Both the position numbers and the translations under genes were made by a program. A stretch of DNA of 54,139 nucleotides from an uncultured Prochlorococcus sp. (lineage in GTDB: Bacteria; Cyanobacteriota; Cyanobacteriia; PCC-6307; Cyanobiaceae). Location: assembly GCA_902573565.1 (NCBI GenBank), contig CACGKI010000009.1:1-54139 (forward strand), written 5' to 3'. The notes below the pieces were generated by a model that was given only the letters and a program-made list of their open reading frames with translations, was not told where the DNA came from and searched no databases. Below are positions 35,706 through 44,725 of the stretch, piece after piece; within the stretch, counting starts at the first letter, position 1, and every line of letters begins with the position of its first letter.

Positions 35706-36815
35706 ATGAGCGATATATTATTAATTGGTTCCTGTGAACCATTTAGTGGTAAGTCTGCAATGGTTCTTGGGATAGCAAAAAGACTTCTACAGGAGAAAAA
35801 AAAAGTACGCATAGGAAAACCCCTAGCAACATGTATTGAACTTACTAATCTTCCATCAATGTCGTATGAAGGATTAATAGATGATGATGTTAAGTTTATT
35901 GGATCTACATTAAATATTAAAGAGGAGAATTTAATTTCTTCAGTAGGATTATTAGATAATATATCAGCTGAAAAAAGGATCTTCAATAAAGACTTATTCC
36001 CAGGAAAAGGTTTTGATCAGATTGAAGGATTGGTTAATGATGATTTTGAAGGGCTAAATATTTTAGAGGCAGCTGGAAATCTTCATGAAGGTATGATTTA
36101 TGGCTTAAGTCTCCCCCAACTGGCAAAAAATTTAGATGCGAAAGTTTTAATTGTGAATTTATGGGAAGATTGTAAAAGCGTAGATGCATTACTTGATGCA
36201 AAAAGACAATTAGGTGAGAACTTGGCTGGAGTGGTATTGAACGGAGTTTTGCCGCAAGAAGTCGAAAAAGTTAAAAATGAAATAGTTCCTTCACTTAAAG
36301 ATTTGGATATTGAAGTGTTTGGGGTGATGCCAAAATCACCGCTTCTTAGAAGTGTCACTGTCGGTGAGCTTATAAGAAGACTAGATGCCCAAGTAATTTG
36401 TTGCCCTGAAAAAGATCAATTACTTGTCGAAACATTAAGTATTGGGGCAATGGGGGTAAATTCTGCAATGGAATTTTTCAGGAGAAGACGAAATATGGCT
36501 GTAGTTACTGGAGCTGATAGAACTGATATTCAACTTGCTGCTTTGGAGGCTTCGACTCAATGCTTGATTTTAACTGGTTTAGGAGACCCTTTGTCACAAT
36601 TGATTCATAGAGCTGAAGAATTGGAGGTGCCAATTTTAAAGGTAGAATTAGATACTCTTTCCTCCGTAGAAATTATTGAACAAGCTTTTGGTCATGTCAG
36701 AATACATGAATCAATTAAAGCTTCTTATGCTATCCAATTAGTTCAAGAGCATGTAAATCTAGAAAGAGTTCTCGAAAAGATAGATTTTCCCTGCAATTTT
36801 TCAGATAAATGCTAA
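35706..36815 (+). CDS. BioD-like P-loop ATPase with DRTGG domain
   Basis: The 369-residue protein starts with a P-loop, GSCEPFSGKS at residues 8-17, in a BioD/CobB-like ATPase domain (residues 1 to about 210, with VVLNGVLPQEVEKV). The second half is the DRTGG domain named after GADRTDIQLAALEAS near 273. This pair also forms the N-terminal part of long phosphotransacetylases, but the catalytic transacetylase domain is absent. Function is unknown; it may sense a small molecule. The start is the ATG at 35706; the frame is open further upstream but A+T-only. First in a same-strand run to 39064. Confidence 0.8.
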   Translation: MSDILLIGSCEPFSGKSAMVLGIAKRLLQEKKKVRIGKPLATCIELTNLPSMSYEGLIDDDVKFIGSTLNIKEENLISSVGLLDNISAEKRIFNKDLFPGKGFDQIEGLVNDDFEGLNILEAAGNLHEGMIYGLSLPQLAKNLDAKVLIVNLWEDCKSVDALLDAKRQLGENLAGVVLNGVLPQEVEKVKNEIVPSLKDLDIEVFGVMPKSPLLRSVTVGELIRRLDAQVICCPEKDQLLVETLSIGAMGVNSAMEFFRRRRNMAVVTGADRTDIQLAALEASTQCLILTGLGDPLSQLIHRAEELEVPILKVELDTLSSVEIIEQAFGHVRIHESIKASYAIQLVQEHVNLERVLEKIDFPCNFSDKC

Positions 36816-36840
36816 TTTCAAATATAGGAACTATATTATT

Positions 36841-37353
36841 TTGAGTCGCTCTTTAGATCTACCAGCAACTGAAGGCGTTGATGCCTTAGCTCAAGAACTT
36901 GCAAAACTCCAAGATAATGGGAAAAGGAGAATTGCTTTTTTGGGTAGCAGACATGTACCAGTTGTCGATATCCACTTAATTGAGTTGATAGCAAGGTCGT
37001 TAGCAGAGGAAGGACATAACATCCTTACTTCTGGTTCTCAAGGTGTCAATGCAGCTGTTATTCGAGCTGTACTAGATATTAATCCATCCTTATTAACTGT
37101 TTTATTACCACAAAGTCTTGATAGACAAATACCCGAAATAAAGGATCAACTTGAAAGGGTTTTGCATTTGGTTGAAAAAAGTGAAAATGACGAATTACCT
37201 TTGCCACTTGCAAGTAGTCTTTGTAATCAAGAAATTATTACTAGGTGCGATCAATTAATATGCTTTGCCTTTCATGATAGTGAAACTTTGCTAAATAGTT
37301 GTAGATGTGCTGAAGAAATGGGCAAAGTAGTTAGTTTGTTATTTTTTGATTAA
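36841..37353 (+). CDS. SLOG/DprA-like nucleotide-binding protein
   Basis: The 170-residue protein starts at TTG 36841. It resembles the SLOG fold of DprA and LOG proteins: RRIAFLGSRH near residue 29, then LAEEGHNILTSGSQGVNAAVI near 52-73, where the Gly-rich turn binds nucleotide. It also has QEIITRCDQLICF near 130, as in the C-terminal part of that fold. Cys-rich residues (SLCNQ, NSCRCAEE) are a further feature. It lies 25 bases behind the DRTGG ATPase gene, so the two are probably co-transcribed. Specific function is unknown; nucleotide binding or sensing is inferred. Confidence 0.7.
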   Translation: MSRSLDLPATEGVDALAQELAKLQDNGKRRIAFLGSRHVPVVDIHLIELIARSLAEEGHNILTSGSQGVNAAVIRAVLDINPSLLTVLLPQSLDRQIPEIKDQLERVLHLVEKSENDELPLPLASSLCNQEIITRCDQLICFAFHDSETLLNSCRCAEEMGKVVSLLFFD

Positions 37354-37419
37354 ATTAATTCATTTCCCCTTATTAATATATGATTTATGCTAATAATATT
37401 TAGCGGTTAATAAATTACC

Positions 37420-37917
37420 ATGGCAGAAAGTTTTTCGTTTGATGTAGTTTCTGATTTTGATAGGCAAGAATTAGTTAATACTTTGGATCAAGTAAAAAGG
37501 GAAATTTCTCAGCGTTATGATCTGAAGAATTCAGATACTTCAGTTGATTTAGAAAAAGAAAATATTTTTATATTCACTAATAGCGAACTTACTTTAAATG
37601 CTGTTAATGACATAATTAGACAAAAGGCAATAAAAAGAAACTTATCATTAAAAATATTTGACTACGGTGACATTGAAATGGTGAGTGGCAATAGAGTAAA
37701 ACAAACAATTTTATTAAAACAAGGAATTAAACAAGAAATTGCAAAAAAAATCAGTAAAAACATTAGAGATCAAATAAAAAAAATTAATGTCAGCATCAAT
37801 GGAGAAACACTCAGAGTTGCAAGTAAGAGTAAAAATGATCTTCAAATGGCAATTAAGCTTGTTAGTGAGTTAGAGGAGTCTTTGAACATTCCCCTAAAAG
37901 CTAATAACTTTAGATAG
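37420..37917 (+). CDS. yajQ: YajQ family nucleotide-binding protein (UPF0234)
   Basis: The 165-residue protein matches YajQ: MAESFSFDVVSDFDRQELVNTLDQ at the start, SQRYDLKNSDTSVDLE near residue 35, and a C-terminal half with QIKKINVSINGETLRVASKSKNDLQ. The family has two RNP-like domains. In Xanthomonas a homologue binds cyclic di-GMP, and in E. coli it binds RNA or nucleotides, but the role in cyanobacteria is unknown. It follows the SLOG-like gene after 66 bases and precedes the 68-residue protein by 26. Confidence 0.93.
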   Translation: MAESFSFDVVSDFDRQELVNTLDQVKREISQRYDLKNSDTSVDLEKENIFIFTNSELTLNAVNDIIRQKAIKRNLSLKIFDYGDIEMVSGNRVKQTILLKQGIKQEIAKKISKNIRDQIKKINVSINGETLRVASKSKNDLQMAIKLVSELEESLNIPLKANNFR

Positions 37918-37943
37918 GATCTTTAGAAAGATTAAATAAAAAT

Positions 37944-38150
37944 ATGGCAGATTATCAAGAATCTCTCATTAAATCATTGATTAAGAAAGTAAAAGAATAT
38001 CCTCGGTTTTCAAAAGAAGAAATAGAGAAATTCTGTTGGATGGCTGTTCATGAGCATAAGCATGGTGTTTTACCCTCTGAATATGATATTAGGGAGATAG
38101 ATGAGGACCTTTATTTGAGAATCTTACAAGAATTTAAATCAAATATTTAA
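37944..38150 (+). CDS. 68-residue acidic/basic protein, unrecognised
   Basis: A 68-residue soluble protein rich in Lys, Glu and Asp, beginning MADYQESLIKSLIKKVKEYP and with a conserved-looking FCWMAVHEHKHGVLPSEYDIREI. The His-Glu-His-Lys-His part could bind a metal but has no known motif. It is 26 bases behind yajQ, so they are probably one transcript. I do not recognise the family. The start has an ATG, and codon use matches its neighbours. Confidence 0.68.
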   Translation: MADYQESLIKSLIKKVKEYPRFSKEEIEKFCWMAVHEHKHGVLPSEYDIREIDEDLYLRILQEFKSNI

Positions 38151-38260
38151 ATAAAATAGTAATTTTTTTTTATAATTATTAAAAAAATATATTAATTAAA
38201 TGCCTCTTTAATGCACTAATTAATTTGTTTAAATATGATAAATAAAAAGAAAAAAAATTA

Positions 38261-39064
38261 ATGTCAACTTCCTTTAAAAATGTCACTCCTACCGGTCCTG
38301 GTGGCACTGCAACATTACTTATAGTACTTTCTTTTACTGGCTTTCTTTTACTGACACAGGCTCTATTTGTTGTACCTTCTGGACAGGTTGCAGTGATCAC
38401 AACATTAGGCAAGGTAAGTGGTCCTTCCAGGAGAGCTGGTCTAAACTTCAAACTCCCATTTGTCCAGTCTGTTTATCCATTTGATATAAAAACTCAAGTT
38501 CAGCCAGAAAAATTTGAAACTTTAACTAAGGATCTTCAGGTTATTAGGGCTACAGCTACTGTTAAGTATTCAGTCAAGCCTAATGAGGCAGGAAGAATTT
38601 TCGCAACTATTGCCAGCAGAAATAGTGATGTTTATCAAAAAATAGTTCAGCCATCTTTACTAAAAGCTCTCAAGTCAGTCTTTTCTCAATATGAACTAGA
38701 AACAATTGCTACTGAGTTTGCAGTCATTTCTGAAAAAGTGGGAGATACCGTTGCGCAAGAATTAAATTCTTTCGATTATGTAGATGTTAAAAGTCTAGAT
38801 TTGACTGGATTAGAGATTGCTGAAGAATATAGGGCTGCTATTGAACAAAAGCAAATAGCAGGTCAGCAATTACTAAGAGCAAAAACAGAAGTGGAAATTG
38901 CAGAGCAAGAAGCACTTAGATATGAAACATTAAATAGAAGCCTTGATGATCAGGTACTTTTCAAATTATTCCTTGATAAATGGGATGGTAGTACACAGGT
39001 GGTTCCTGGGTTGCCAGGTTCAGAAGGTGGTAGTCCACCAGTAATAGTTGGTGGTAGAAGATAA
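38261..39064 (+). CDS. SPFH/band 7 (prohibitin-like) membrane protein
   Basis: The 267-residue protein has one N-terminal membrane anchor at residues 18-36 (LLIVLSFTGFLLLTQALFV) and then an SPFH domain with VVPSGQVAVITTLGKV and RAGLNFKLPFVQSVYPFDIKTQ. A helical region follows (EYRAAIEQKQIAGQQLLRAKTEVEIAEQEALRYE), and the tail is Gly/Pro-rich. Such proteins oligomerise into rings on membranes and act as scaffolds for proteases such as FtsH or in lipid domains. It is 110 bases behind the 68-residue gene, with its own A+T-rich leader. Confidence 0.9.
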   Translation: MSTSFKNVTPTGPGGTATLLIVLSFTGFLLLTQALFVVPSGQVAVITTLGKVSGPSRRAGLNFKLPFVQSVYPFDIKTQVQPEKFETLTKDLQVIRATATVKYSVKPNEAGRIFATIASRNSDVYQKIVQPSLLKALKSVFSQYELETIATEFAVISEKVGDTVAQELNSFDYVDVKSLDLTGLEIAEEYRAAIEQKQIAGQQLLRAKTEVEIAEQEALRYETLNRSLDDQVLFKLFLDKWDGSTQVVPGLPGSEGGSPPVIVGGRR

Positions 39065-39122
39065 TTTATTTTTCTCTATTATCAAATTAATTATATTTTC
39101 CTGTATAGAAATATCTATTTTA

Positions 39123-40424
39123 TTATTTTTTTATAGCGTTAAAAGATTGGTCAAATGCTTCTATAGTTTTATCAATCTCTTCATCACTGTGTGCGAGTGA
39201 TGTGAAGCCAGCCTCAAAAGGACTTGGAGCCAGGTAAACCCCTCTTAGGAGCATCTCTCTATGTAACCTACCAAAAAGATCAGCATTATTTGTTTTTGCT
39301 TCATCAAAGTTCCTAACTGGTCCATCACATAAGAAAAATCCAAACATAGCGCTTACATTTCCACCATTAATAGCGATGCCATTATTTTCTGCAGATTGAA
39401 TAATACCTTCAATTAATCTAGAAGTTAATGAATCCAGTTTCTCATATGTACCTTCTTGTTTGAGAAGCTCAAGAGTTTTTATTCCCGCAGTCATTGCGAG
39501 TGGATTTCCGCTTAATGTACCTGCCTGGTATACCGGTCCAGAAGGAGCTACCATTGACATTATTTCTTTTTTGCCTCCATAGGCCCCAACCGGTAAGCCT
39601 CCACCAATTACTTTGCCAAGTGTAGTTAAATCAGGAGTAACCCCAAATTTTTCTTGGGCTCCTCCGTAACTGATTCTGAACCCAGTCATCACTTCGTCAA
39701 AAACTAATAATGATCCATTCTCAGTGGTTAATTCTCTTAATCCCTCTAGGAATCCAGGCTCAGGGGTAATAAATCCAGCATTTCCAACAATCGGCTCAAG
39801 GATTACACCAGAAATAGCGTCAGGATTTTCAGAAAATAATTTTTTTACTGCTTCAAGATCATTGTAAGGAGCAGTAAGTGTGTTAGCAGTTGTTGAACGT
39901 GGAACTCCTGGAGAATCGGGCAATCCTAAAGTAGCAACTCCTGATCCTGCTTTCACCAAAAACATATCTGCATGACCGTGATAACAACCATCAAATTTAA
40001 TAACTTTATCTCTTCCTGTAAATGCTCTCATAAGTCTTAAAACAGCCATGCAGGCCTCAGTGCCGCTATTAACAAACCTAACCATTTCTACAGATGGAAC
40101 AGCATCTATAACCATCTCTGCAAGCTTATTCTCTAAAACACATGGAGCACCAAAGCTAGTACCTTTTTCGATCGCTTCCTGTAATGCGGTAGTGACTTCA
40201 GGGTGGGCATGACCACAAATAGCAGGCCCCCAACTTCCTATGTAGTCAATATATCTATTTCCATCGATATCCCAAGCAAAGGGGCCTTTAACTCTATCAA
40301 AAACTATTGGCTTTCCACCGACAGATTTAAAAGCTCTTACTGGGGAACTAACTCCTCCAGGCATTAATTCTTGGGCAGCCGAAAAAACTGCTTCTGATTG
40401 GGGGTAATTTAATGTGTCAGTCAC
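39123..40424 (-). CDS. hemL: Glutamate-1-semialdehyde 2,1-aminomutase
   Basis: The 433-residue PLP enzyme has the family parts [15 protein letters not shown] near residue 20, [18 protein letters not shown] near 58, [17 protein letters not shown] near 148 and the PLP-binding Lys in [19 protein letters not shown] near 265. It converts glutamate-1-semialdehyde to 5-aminolevulinate, the first committed tetrapyrrole, feeding chlorophyll, heme and cobamides. Together with gltX and hemC in the window, this makes three steps of the C5 route. A promoter-like pair lies upstream. Confidence 0.97.
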   Translation of the reverse strand: MTDTLNYPQSEAVFSAAQELMPGGVSSPVRAFKSVGGKPIVFDRVKGPFAWDIDGNRYIDYIGSWGPAICGHAHPEVTTALQEAIEKGTSFGAPCVLENKLAEMVIDAVPSVEMVRFVNSGTEACMAVLRLMRAFTGRDKVIKFDGCYHGHADMFLVKAGSGVATLGLPDSPGVPRSTTANTLTAPYNDLEAVKKLFSENPDAISGVILEPIVGNAGFITPEPGFLEGLRELTTENGSLLVFDEVMTGFRISYGGAQEKFGVTPDLTTLGKVIGGGLPVGAYGGKKEIMSMVAPSGPVYQAGTLSGNPLAMTAGIKTLELLKQEGTYEKLDSLTSRLIEGIIQSAENNGIAINGGNVSAMFGFFLCDGPVRNFDEAKTNNADLFGRLHREMLLRGVYLAPSPFEAGFTSLAHSDEEIDKTIEAFDQSFNAIKK

Positions 40425-40447
40425 AGTTTAAGTAAATGAAGCTTTGA

Positions 40448-40495
40448 TAAAAATTTTGTCATGTTCTAACTTAGAAATAAGTAAAAATTTTGTCA
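40448..40495. repeat. Direct repeat of 14 bases upstream of hemL
   Basis: taaaaattttgtca occurs exactly at 40448-40461 and 40482-40495, 34 bases apart start to start, in the 226-base gap between hemL and xthA. It could be an operator, since the spacing is about three helical turns, or chance in A+T-rich DNA. Confidence 0.6.
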
Positions 40496-40496
40496 A
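40468..40496 (-). promoter_or_regulatory. Candidate hemL promoter
   Basis: On the minus strand TTGACA (40496-40491) is followed after exactly 17 bases by TAAGTT (40473-40468), a fair sigma-70 layout about 44 bases before the hemL start. The -35 box overlaps the second copy of the 14-base repeat. The -10 box is weak, so this is only a candidate. Confidence 0.35.
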
Positions 40497-40650
40497 TCAG
40501 AATGAAATTCTACATTATGATATTTTTATTGCGATAGTTTGGTTTGTAAATTATTAATTTATAGGAAATCATAATACTTATTCATACTAATCAGGATAAC
40601 TCTTTATTTATAAACGTTTTCAGGCATTAAAAAAAAAATATTCATTTTGT

Positions 40651-41496
40651 TTATATTTCGAAAAAATTATCCTCATCATCATAAAAATCTTCATTTATGT
40701 CATTCAAGTCAAGATTAATCATTACAGGGGCGTGATCACTTGGTCGCGAATTCGCCCTAGGTAAGCTGTCTATCACACAGCTTTTAAGTTTTGATGATAA
40801 TTGCTTACTAATGTATATATGGTCAATTCTCCAACCTTTATTTAATTCGTATGAGTTATTACGGTAATCCCACCAACTCCAATGCCCAGTGTTTTTTTCA
40901 AAAATCCTGAAAGAATCAATTAATCTTCCTTTCAGAACATTATTTAATGCATTTCTTTCTAATTCAGATGCCATTAATCCTCCTTCATATTTATTTGGAT
41001 CATGGATATCTATATCAGATGGAGCAATATTAAAATCGCCCATCAGACAAATTAATTCTCCTTTCTTTTCTTGATCATCTATAAAAGAAGCTAAACAACT
41101 TAACCAGTTAATCTTGTATTCGAATTTATCAGATTCTAGTGAAGATCCATTTGGAACGTAAACATTTATGATCTTGATACCATTAATATCAGCAGATATT
41201 AGTCTTTTTTGATCCAAGAAAATTTCAATATTTTGATCAGAGTCATTACAACCGTAAAATCCCCTTTTAATATTTTTAGCTTTTGTTTTAGAAATTATTG
41301 CAACACCATTATATGACTTTTGTCCGTAAACCTCTACTGAATAACCTAATTTTTCGAAGGGTTCAAAAGGGAAACTATCATCCATCACTTTTGTTTCTTG
41401 CAAGCATAAAATATCTGGATTCACTTGATTAAGCCAATCTATTATTTGTGAAAGTCTTGTTCTAATAGAGTTAACATTCCAAGTTGCTATTAACAA
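40651..41496 (-). CDS. xthA: Exodeoxyribonuclease III
   Basis: The 281-residue enzyme shows the exonuclease/endonuclease/phosphatase fold: ATWNVNSIRTRL at residues 4-15, ILCLQETKVMDDSFP near 30, GDFNIAPSDIDIHDP near 148 and the catalytic His near the end in RPSDHAPVMINL. It nicks at abasic sites and removes 3' blocks in base excision repair. The C-terminal tail NEDFYDDEDNFFEI is acidic and extra. It lies downstream of no gene on its strand except hemL and is separated from it by 226 bases. Confidence 0.95.
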   Translation of the reverse strand: MLIATWNVNSIRTRLSQIIDWLNQVNPDILCLQETKVMDDSFPFEPFEKLGYSVEVYGQKSYNGVAIISKTKAKNIKRGFYGCNDSDQNIEIFLDQKRLISADINGIKIINVYVPNGSSLESDKFEYKINWLSCLASFIDDQEKKGELICLMGDFNIAPSDIDIHDPNKYEGGLMASELERNALNNVLKGRLIDSFRIFEKNTGHWSWWDYRNNSYELNKGWRIDHIYISKQLSSKLKSCVIDSLPRANSRPSDHAPVMINLDLNDINEDFYDDEDNFFEI

Positions 41497-41568
41497 ATTT
41501 CTACTATCTTATGTAAGATTAATTTAGCAGGAAATTTTTTGAACCAAAGAATTTTGAAATCAAATAGA

Positions 41569-41862
41569 ATGAAAAATTATTTTTGTAAAATTCTTTCCCA
41601 ACCAATACAATTTGCTATATTTTTTATTTCCTTGATTTCTCTTAAAGCTAGTACCCTAAATGCAGAATATTTATCAAAAGAATTTGAAATGGATTCCTCA
41701 ACTAAAAAAGCAGAAGATGGTTCAGTGCTACCAACTAATCCATTTGAAATTGTAGAAATGATTAGGAGAAATAATGTTATGAGAGATGCGACCAATCCCT
41801 CTGATGCTATCGACGATGCGTTAGAGTCATTCAAAAGTTTCGAGAAAAATCAAGAAATTTAA
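41569..41862 (+). CDS. Secreted small protein, unrecognised
   Basis: From the ATG at 41569 the protein is 97 residues, with a signal-peptide-like start (MKNYFCKILSQPIQFAIFF, then SLKASTLNAEY), suggesting cleavage after ASTLNA and release to the periplasm or lumen. The mature part is acidic: SSTKKAEDGSVLPTNPFEIVEMIRRNN and DAIDDALESF. A TTG at 41539 is in frame but gives no better start. I do not recognise the family. It is 30 bases before the next unknown gene on the same strand. Confidence 0.68.
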   Translation: MKNYFCKILSQPIQFAIFFISLISLKASTLNAEYLSKEFEMDSSTKKAEDGSVLPTNPFEIVEMIRRNNVMRDATNPSDAIDDALESFKSFEKNQEI

Positions 41863-41892
41863 TACGCTGAATTGTCATTTTGAATTTTTAAT

Positions 41893-42492
41893 ATGTTAAA
41901 AAATCCCATTCCAAAAGTTACGAACCAACTTCAATACAGAGCAATTGGTATTGTAAGTGGTAAATTTATCCCTAATGATAGTGGACAATTGAATAGAGGC
42001 TTCATATCGGATAACAAAGGTGAAAAAATTGAAACTGTAGTACTTGGAAAAGCATTATCTCTTATTAAAAAACATATAGATTTAGATAAAAGTTATTTTT
42101 GGGTTGTTTATCCAAAGAATAAAAATACTCAAAATTTGCATTTGCAAGTAACTGGTATATGGGATCCCTATCAACTTAATAATTTTTCGGATGATTCTTC
42201 AAAAACAAACTTTTTGAAATTATTGGAGAAATTAGGTTTAAAAGATAATTATTTTTCTATTAGAGGTAAATTGGTTTTTGTAAATACTCAAAAAAAAGAG
42301 GTTGTTATTAAAATTTGTTCTGCTTCAAAGCGACATAATTTAAAAAATAAAAATTTTAAATTAGTCATTAAAGGAGAGATCTCCCTCGAACTTCTTAATA
42401 GTTTTGTAAGTTTAGACGTTATCAGAAATGGTAATTCTTTGAAATTATTAAATTGCGAAGTTATTGAAAAAAATCTCTCTAAAAATAATTAG
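41893..42492 (+). CDS. Conserved-looking 199-residue protein, unrecognised
   Basis: The basic protein begins MLKNPIPKVTNQLQYRAIGI and has alternating beta-like stretches (VSGKFIPND, LHLQVTGIW, YFSIRGKLVFVN, VVIKICSA, FKLVIKGEIS). The RAIGIVSGKFIP and FSIRGKL stretches look conserved and suggest a nucleic-acid binding or beta-barrel fold, but no motif allows a name. It is the second of two unknown genes upstream of larC, 53 bases before the larC start, so the three may be co-transcribed. Confidence 0.7.
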   Translation: MLKNPIPKVTNQLQYRAIGIVSGKFIPNDSGQLNRGFISDNKGEKIETVVLGKALSLIKKHIDLDKSYFWVVYPKNKNTQNLHLQVTGIWDPYQLNNFSDDSSKTNFLKLLEKLGLKDNYFSIRGKLVFVNTQKKEVVIKICSASKRHNLKNKNFKLVIKGEISLELLNSFVSLDVIRNGNSLKLLNCEVIEKNLSKNN

Positions 42493-42545
42493 CATTAAAT
42501 TTTGATTTTCATTGAAATTCTTACTTATCCATAAATCTTTGTTCT

Positions 42546-43772
42546 ATGGAAGATATTTTAATTGAATGTTCTCCAGGGATCTCTGGAGATATGTTGTTAG
42601 GAGCTTTTTATGACTTAGGTGTTCCTAGAAAGGTAATTGAACAGCCCCTTTTTGATCTTGGACTTAAAGCTTCATATAATCTGAAGTTTAAAGAATCTAA
42701 AAGTTGTTCAATTCGAGGTCTCAAGGCGAAAGTAGAGATTAATGATTGCAGTCAAATTAACAGAAATTGGAGAAGTATTAAAGAACTTATTCTAAATGGA
42801 CACTTAGAAGATAAATTAAAACAAAGAATTTATGAAGTATTTGAGTCTTTAGCAAATGCTGAAGGAAAAGTTCATGGCATCAAATCTGAGGATGTTCATT
42901 TTCATGAAATTGGAGCTATAGATTCATTAGTGGACATTATTGGAGTATGTGCTGCATTGAATTACTTAAATCCAAAGAGAGTATATTGTAATGAACCAAT
43001 GTTGGGAAAAGGTTTTGTCCAAACTGATCATGGAAAATTATCTGTACCACCTCCTGCTGTAATAGAGCTAATAAGACAAAAAAATATAAAAGTTTTGTCA
43101 AGTTTTGACTCAATAGAAGGTGAATTATCCACACCTACTGGAATTGCCTTACTTTCTAATTTAGTGGACTATTTTCAGCTCCCTTATAAATATTCTATTG
43201 ATTCTTATGGAGTAGGCATCGGAAACTTACAATTTCCATTCCCTAATTTGGTTAGAGTTTATAAAATTTCTCCATCTGAAGACTCTTCTTTTACTCAACA
43301 AATCAATCCAAATTATGAAGAAATATCTGTTCAAGAGGCATGGATTGATGACCAAACGCCTGAAGACATATCTAATTTTGTAGAAAAACTAAGAATTGAG
43401 GGTGCTTACGACGTTTCTTATCATGCTATTAATATGAAAAAAAATAGAATTGGATTTTCTATTCAAGTAATCTTGCCAATAGATAAAAAAGAATATTTTA
43501 GACGATTATGGTTTGACTATTCCAATACTATTGGAGTTCGCGAAAGGATCCAATCTAGGTGGATATTACTAAGAAGGAAAGGAGAATGTTCAACGATTTT
43601 GGGAAATATTAAAGTTAAACAGACTTTGAAACCAGATGGATCAATATCTATGAAACCAGAAAATGACGAAGTCTTGAGATTAAAACTAGAGCATAAAATT
43701 TCAACTGCAGAAATAAGAAAAATAATAAAAGAGTCAAGTAATAAATTTAAAGCATTTGAAAACTGGAAATGA
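42546..43772 (+). CDS. larC: LarC-type nickel insertion protein (UPF0272)
   Basis: The 408-residue protein has the family start MEDILIECSPGISGDMLLGAFYDLG, HFHEIGAIDSLVDIIG near residue 118 and SVPPPAVIEL and ELSTPTGIALL near 160-200. In Lactobacillus LarC is a CTP-dependent enzyme that inserts nickel into the pincer nucleotide cofactor of lactate racemase. The reading frame here is continuous, while in Lactobacillus it is split and joined by frameshift. LarB, LarE and LarA are not in the window, so the true client is unclear. Its stop overlaps the next start by four bases. Confidence 0.9.
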   Translation: MEDILIECSPGISGDMLLGAFYDLGVPRKVIEQPLFDLGLKASYNLKFKESKSCSIRGLKAKVEINDCSQINRNWRSIKELILNGHLEDKLKQRIYEVFESLANAEGKVHGIKSEDVHFHEIGAIDSLVDIIGVCAALNYLNPKRVYCNEPMLGKGFVQTDHGKLSVPPPAVIELIRQKNIKVLSSFDSIEGELSTPTGIALLSNLVDYFQLPYKYSIDSYGVGIGNLQFPFPNLVRVYKISPSEDSSFTQQINPNYEEISVQEAWIDDQTPEDISNFVEKLRIEGAYDVSYHAINMKKNRIGFSIQVILPIDKKEYFRRLWFDYSNTIGVRERIQSRWILLRRKGECSTILGNIKVKQTLKPDGSISMKPENDEVLRLKLEHKISTAEIRKIIKESSNKFKAFENWK

Positions 43773-44725
43773 GATTCAAAATCACCCATCAATTATATTG
43801 GAAGTTTTTTAAAAAAATAAATTTTGGTGGTTTAAAGAGTATTTTCTTTATTACAAGCTTGTTATATTTTTGCATCTATTTTTTTTATAATGTCGATCAA
43901 ATTTCTTTTGATATAAATTTCGAAAAAAATGGGTTCAATCTATCCTTATCATTTTTATTTTGTATTTTGAGTGTTTACCTTAATGCTTATGCATGGAAAT
44001 ATATAGTTAAATGGTTCGGCAAAGAATTTAAAAGTAATAATCTAATTTCTTTTTATGTCCTAACGAATATTCTTAAATACGTTCCTGGGGGGATTTGGCA
44101 TTTTGTTGAAAGATTCAATTTTTTAAAAAAAATTAGTAACCCTCAAATTGCCTTGTATTCAACACTTATAGAACCTTACTTTATGTTGAGTGGATCTTTT
44201 CTTTTGGCATCGCTGGGAATAATTTTTTCACCACTGTACTTTTTTTTGATTTTGCCTTTAATATTTTTAAATAGGAAATTAATTTATTTTATATTAAAAA
44301 GATTGGGTTCTCTAAAGGGGAAAGTATTTGAGGTTTTGAAACTTATCAAAACAAAAAGCCAATTTGAAAAGAAAATAAATATAATATCTTTTTTCCCTAC
44401 CAAAGCGTTATTACTTGAAATTGGTTTTGTTTTATCTAAATTTATTGGGTTTTATATTTGCCTAAATACTTTTTATACAAGTAATACTCTCAACATCATT
44501 TTTTTATTAGTAATTTTCTCTTTATCATGGTCTATAGGATTGGTAGTCCCTACAGCTCCAGGGGGAGTTGGTGTTTTTGAAGCCTGCCTCCTTTTATTTA
44601 TTGGCAAAAATATTCCACAAAATACTGTTCTTGTTAGCTTAATTTATTTTAGATTTATATCTACTTTGGCAGATTTATTTTTAAGCTTCCCCTTTTTAAT
44701 TAGAAAACTGTTTAAAAGAATTTAG
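43769..44725 (+). CDS. UPF0104/lysylphosphatidylglycerol synthase-like membrane protein
   Basis: The 318-residue protein is hydrophobic with about seven to eight membrane helices. It has the family mark NILKYVPGGIWHFVERFNFL near residue 107 and the C-terminal GLVVPTAPGGVGVFEACLLLF near 258, as in the membrane part of MprF-like and UPF0104 proteins. The soluble aminoacyltransferase domain of MprF is absent. Function may be lipid or glycolipid related. It starts in an ATGA overlap with larC and its end overlaps the convergent permease by four bases. Confidence 0.8.
   Translation: MRFKITHQLYWKFFKKINFGGLKSIFFITSLLYFCIYFFYNVDQISFDINFEKNGFNLSLSFLFCILSVYLNAYAWKYIVKWFGKEFKSNNLISFYVLTNILKYVPGGIWHFVERFNFLKKISNPQIALYSTLIEPYFMLSGSFLLASLGIIFSPLYFFLILPLIFLNRKLIYFILKRLGSLKGKVFEVLKLIKTKSQFEKKINIISFFPTKALLLEIGFVLSKFIGFYICLNTFYTSNTLNIIFLLVIFSLSWSIGLVVPTAPGGVGVFEACLLLFIGKNIPQNTVLVSLIYFRFISTLADLFLSFPFLIRKLFKRI

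Noticed and set aside
40425..40650. Hidden small gene between hemL and xthA
   Set aside because: Only very short open frames (13 codons or fewer among those checked) are visible on either strand.
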